From positions 1 through 6,467 of the forward strand of contig JALVZI010000572.1 of assembly GCA_027022125.1 (NCBI GenBank): a DNA stretch of 6,467 bases. The letters are read 5' to 3'. The notes beneath the pieces are model-generated. The model did not search any database, had not been told where the DNA came from, and saw only the letters and a program-made list of their open reading frames with translations. Positions 4,484 through 6,467 of the stretch are shown here, piece after piece; position 1 is the stretch's first letter, and each line of letters starts with the position of its first letter. Made by a program: the position numbers and the translations under genes. This stretch comes from Anaerolineae bacterium (lineage in GTDB: Bacteria > Chloroflexota > Anaerolineae > 4572-78).

Positions 4484-5284
4484 ATGCTTGATTTGAGTAT
4501 GTTGGGGTTAATGGAGCCACCATTTTCACTGTCGCCGGACCCTCGATATTTTTATATGTCGCTGCAGCATAAAGCCACTTTGGCAAAAGCAACATATGCC
4601 ATCGAACAGCGGCAGGGTATCTCGGTTATCTTTGGTGATGTCGGCGCGGGAAAAACAACCATCGCGCGCCGATTGTACCAAATATACCGCGACCGCCCCG
4701 ATTTCGAGACAGCATATCTGCCCACCCCGCTATACCCATCGGAGTTTCAATTTTTGAAGGGGATTTGCGCCGAGTTCGGCATTCAACCCAAACGAAGCAA
4801 GTTGGGGCAGTTGGCGGCATTCGAAAAATACCTGATTGACCTGTATCGCAAAGAACGCAATATGCTGCTGATTATTGACGAAGCCCAAATTTTAATCGGA
4901 CAGCAATTTGAATTGTTGCGTCAATTGCTCAACTTTGAAACCAACACTCAAAAACTTATCCAGATTGTGCTGCTGGGGCAAAATGAGTTGCGAAACAAAT
5001 TGCGGCTCAAACGTGCGCTTTCGTCGCGGTTGGCAACCCGCTCCACCATCGAACCCCTGCATTTTGAAGACACCCACGCCATGATTAACTTTCGTGTAAT
5101 GGTCGCCGGTCGCCGCGACCCGCTTTTTACCGATGAGGCAATCCGCAAAATTTACGACCACAGCCACGGAATGCCGCGCGATATATGCGTTATTGGTTTG
5201 AACGCACTCCCATTGGCGCTCTTGAAAAGAGTGAATATAATTGACGGTGACATCATTGATGAAGCAGTGAAGGAGATGGCGTAG
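4484..5284 (+). CDS. ExeA/TniB-like AAA+ ATPase
   Basis: This is a soluble P-loop ATPase of the ExeA/GspA group, which also includes the transposition helper TniB; relatives act as ATP-dependent loaders or regulators in secretion, transposition and possibly replication. From ATG 4484 it has 266 residues. LGLMEPPFSLSPDPRYFY (7-24) is the hallmark N-terminus of the group. GDVGAGKTT (51-59) is Walker A, LLIIDEAQ (128-135) Walker B, and IVLLGQNELR (161-170) carries the sensor-1 asparagine. SRLATR (181-186) is the arginine-finger region, and HGMPRDICVIG (228-238) the sensor-2 region. No membrane segment or peptidoglycan-binding domain follows, unlike ExeA proper. It is divergent from the initiator-par operon and its stop codon shares a base with the next start. 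No transposase or secretion gene is in view, so a DNA-related helper role is an inference. Confidence 0.87.
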   Translation: MLDLSMLGLMEPPFSLSPDPRYFYMSLQHKATLAKATYAIEQRQGISVIFGDVGAGKTTIARRLYQIYRDRPDFETAYLPTPLYPSEFQFLKGICAEFGIQPKRSKLGQLAAFEKYLIDLYRKERNMLLIIDEAQILIGQQFELLRQLLNFETNTQKLIQIVLLGQNELRNKLRLKRALSSRLATRSTIEPLHFEDTHAMINFRVMVAGRRDPLFTDEAIRKIYDHSHGMPRDICVIGLNALPLALLKRVNIIDGDIIDEAVKEMA

Positions 5285-5637
5285 TGCCAAAACGAAAAAA
5301 CTCCGAGGATATCAGCGGCTCAACCTTTGCCGATTTATATGATGTACAGCAGGAATTGTCCCGGCAGTCGGCGGGGCGATTGGGTCGCCCCAAAAATAAA
5401 ATTGAACGCAAGCCGACCACGGTTTACCTGACGCGAGAAGAAGCCAGAATGCTGCGTCGTTTGCAAATGTCCATCGGCGAGCACGTTTCCTCGGTGAACC
5501 GTAGTCAGATTATCGGCATTGCCATTGAATTGCTGACCGATTTGGTTGCTGCCCACGAAGATGGCGATAGATTGTTCGAGGGCGCGCGGAGTCTTGATGC
5601 CGTAAAACGGCGACTCCGCGAGTATTTAACGATGTAA
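5284..5637 (+). CDS. Small ribbon-helix-helix-like DNA-binding protein
   Basis: I do not recognise a named family. The 117-residue protein begins with GTG at 5284, using the last base of the ATPase stop codon, with AGGAG (5271-5275) 8 nt upstream; the pair is surely co-transcribed and probably coupled. After an acidic, flexible N-terminus comes a basic GRLGRPKNK stretch (31-39) with the GRP core of an AT-hook. TTVYLT (45-50) could be the DNA-contacting beta strand of a ribbon-helix-helix fold, with helix A at about 51-63 (REEARMLRRL) and helix B at 73-88 (RSQIIGIAIELL). The C-terminus (about 96-117) is a basic helix. Ribbon-helix-helix proteins act as repressors or as centromere-binding adaptors. 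Candidate targets are the divergent promoters at 4386-4450. The fold call is moderate and the role is unknown. Confidence 0.62.
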   Translation: MPKRKNSEDISGSTFADLYDVQQELSRQSAGRLGRPKNKIERKPTTVYLTREEARMLRRLQMSIGEHVSSVNRSQIIGIAIELLTDLVAAHEDGDRLFEGARSLDAVKRRLREYLTM

Positions 5638-5643
5638 ACTTGA

Positions 5644-5693
5644 TTTTTTGATTTTATGACATTACAAAATCATAAAATTATAAAATCAAAAAA
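5644..5693. repeat. AT-only inverted repeat between the ribbon-helix-helix and hydrolase genes
   Basis: The arms 5644-5657 and 5680-5693 are exact inverted copies of 14 bp with a 22-nt loop. An alternative inner stem pairs 5651-5659 with 5670-5678. The arms hold only one G-C pair and no T-tract follows on the plus strand, so it is not a standard intrinsic terminator, though it may slow or end transcription. It overlaps a candidate promoter. Confidence 0.5.
5656..5684 (+). promoter_or_regulatory. Candidate promoter of the hydrolase gene
   Basis: ATGACA (5656-5661, 5 of 6), a 17-nt spacer and TATAAA (5679-5684, 5 of 6). The predicted start near 5691 would leave a leader of about 15 nt. The sequence is so AT-rich that a chance match is quite possible. 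Confidence 0.35.
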
Positions 5694-5705
5694 GACCGGT
5701 ATTTT

Positions 5706-6467
5706 ATGAAACGATTGCCCGAATCCTCTGTTCCAACGTTGATTGCACTGCCGACCGGACTCCCGGTTGGTGCGGTCAACGTTTATTTTTTCCCCGAACC
5801 CGTACCCACATTGATTGATACCGGTTTAAAGTCGAATGAAAGTCTTGCCGCGCTGAAAAAGGGATTGTCTGCACTCGGCTTTTCTCTGCGAGATTTGCAG
5901 CGAGTGGTCATCAGCCACCCCCATGTTGACCATTTCGGCATGGCAGCCGACATCATTGCCGAGAATGATGCTGAGTTGCTGGTATTTGAGCCCACCATCC
6001 CCATACTGGTTGATTTTTCGCAGGCGTGGCGACAGCGCGGCGACTATTATTTGAATGTACTTTTCCCAAAATTGAACCTGTCGGATGAAACCACAAACCC
6101 CATCGCGGAATATTACCGCACGGTGGAACCGGTGGCGGCATCGCTGCCCGCCGAACGGATTGTGCCCGTTAGGGCAGGGGAGTGGTTGCAACTCGGCGAC
6201 CGCCGCTGGCAGGTATTGTACACGCCGGGACATTCCGGGCATTTGACCTGCTATTACCAGCCAGAAACGCGCCAATTCATCTCCACCGATATGCTGCTGG
6301 CGCAAACCCCAACCCCCATCATCGAGCCGCCAGCAGACCGCAGCACCGAATATGAACCATCGCTGGCGCAATTTTTGGATTCGCTGGCAAAAATTGATTC
6401 GCTGGCAATTGATGTGACATACCCCGGGCACGGCGAAATTTTTTACGATGCGCACAACCTCATCGCC
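5706..6467 (+). CDS. Metallo-beta-lactamase-fold hydrolase, 3' end beyond the window
   Basis: This is a dinuclear-metal hydrolase of the glyoxalase II/LACTB2-like branch, probably cytoplasmic since no signal peptide is seen. 254 codons are visible without a stop. The N-terminus holds VNVYFF (24-29) and LIDTG (36-40). HPHVDH (71-76) is the HxHxDH metal motif. H176 in TPGHSGH, D195 in STDML and H242 in YPGHGE complete the expected metal ligands in the correct order, so the active site looks intact. An insertion-like helical stretch (about 101-150) separates the first and second metal-ligand regions. Relatives usually add a C-terminal winged-helix-like domain, which would lie beyond the edge. 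ATG 5706 lacks a clear Shine-Dalgarno. The substrate cannot be read from the sequence. It is separated from the ribbon-helix-helix gene by 68 bp and may be unrelated to the replication module. Confidence 0.9.
   Translation, partial: MKRLPESSVPTLIALPTGLPVGAVNVYFFPEPVPTLIDTGLKSNESLAALKKGLSALGFSLRDLQRVVISHPHVDHFGMAADIIAENDAELLVFEPTIPILVDFSQAWRQRGDYYLNVLFPKLNLSDETTNPIAEYYRTVEPVAASLPAERIVPVRAGEWLQLGDRRWQVLYTPGHSGHLTCYYQPETRQFISTDMLLAQTPTPIIEPPADRSTEYEPSLAQFLDSLAKIDSLAIDVTYPGHGEIFYDAHNLIA

Noticed and set aside
4362..4595. 77-codon minus-strand frame upstream of the leader
   Set aside because: It overlaps both divergent promoters and the start of the AAA ATPase on the other strand, has no recognisable domain, and its low-complexity composition fits a chance frame.
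5826..6455. 209-codon minus-strand frame opposite the hydrolase
   Set aside because: The plus-strand hydrolase has all its metal-binding motifs in order; the antisense frame has no recognisable domain.
1..6467. tRNA, rRNA, insertion sequence or transposase gene
   Set aside because: No cloverleaf-like stretch, rRNA-like sequence, DDE or tyrosine recombinase motif, or terminal inverted repeats with target duplications were found by reading.

Overview
This window holds a plasmid-type replication and partition module with transport and hydrolase genes on either side. It probably comes from a Gram-negative or Chloroflexota-like bacterium. GC is intermediate, promoters are sigma70-like, and the initiator protein combines an N-terminal helix-turn-helix with a C-terminus resembling DnaA domain I, a combination I associate loosely with Anaerolineae-type genomes. 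The taxonomic guess is weak. The module could sit on a megaplasmid, an integrated element or a secondary chromosome; the sequence alone does not decide.

Layout. Minus strand, right to left from a divergent control region near 4157-4480: a replication-initiator-like gene (4156-2744), parA (2726-1923) and parB (1933-731), tightly packed as one operon. The operon ends in a strong intrinsic terminator (694-730). A polysaccharide-type ABC-2 permease then starts from its own promoter and runs off the left edge. Plus strand, rightward from the control region: an ExeA/TniB-like AAA+ ATPase (4484-5284), a small ribbon-helix-helix-like protein (5284-5637, stop and start sharing one base), an AT-rich inverted repeat, and a metallo-beta-lactamase-fold hydrolase that runs off the right edge.

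Control region. Three sigma70-type promoters are readable. One drives the initiator-par operon leftward and gives it a leader of about 220 nt. One drives the ATPase gene rightward. A third is very strong, overlaps the start codon of the initiator, points rightward, and is followed about 130 nt later by an intrinsic terminator. It therefore predicts a small RNA fully antisense to the initiator leader, the arrangement of the antisense RNAs that control plasmid copy number.

Candidate origin. The variable linker of the initiator gene carries four 25-bp inverted repeats, each a 7-bp arm, an 11-bp spacer and a 7-bp arm (GTAAAYC / GRTTTAC type), next to a 60-bp tract of about 17% GC. This looks like a replication origin lying inside its own initiator gene, as in lambda O and RepA_N plasmids.

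Working model (inference): the initiator binds the repeats in its own gene, the antisense RNA and operator-like repeats limit its expression, ParAB segregates the replicon, and the divergent ATPase and ribbon-helix-helix pair form an accessory module of unknown role.
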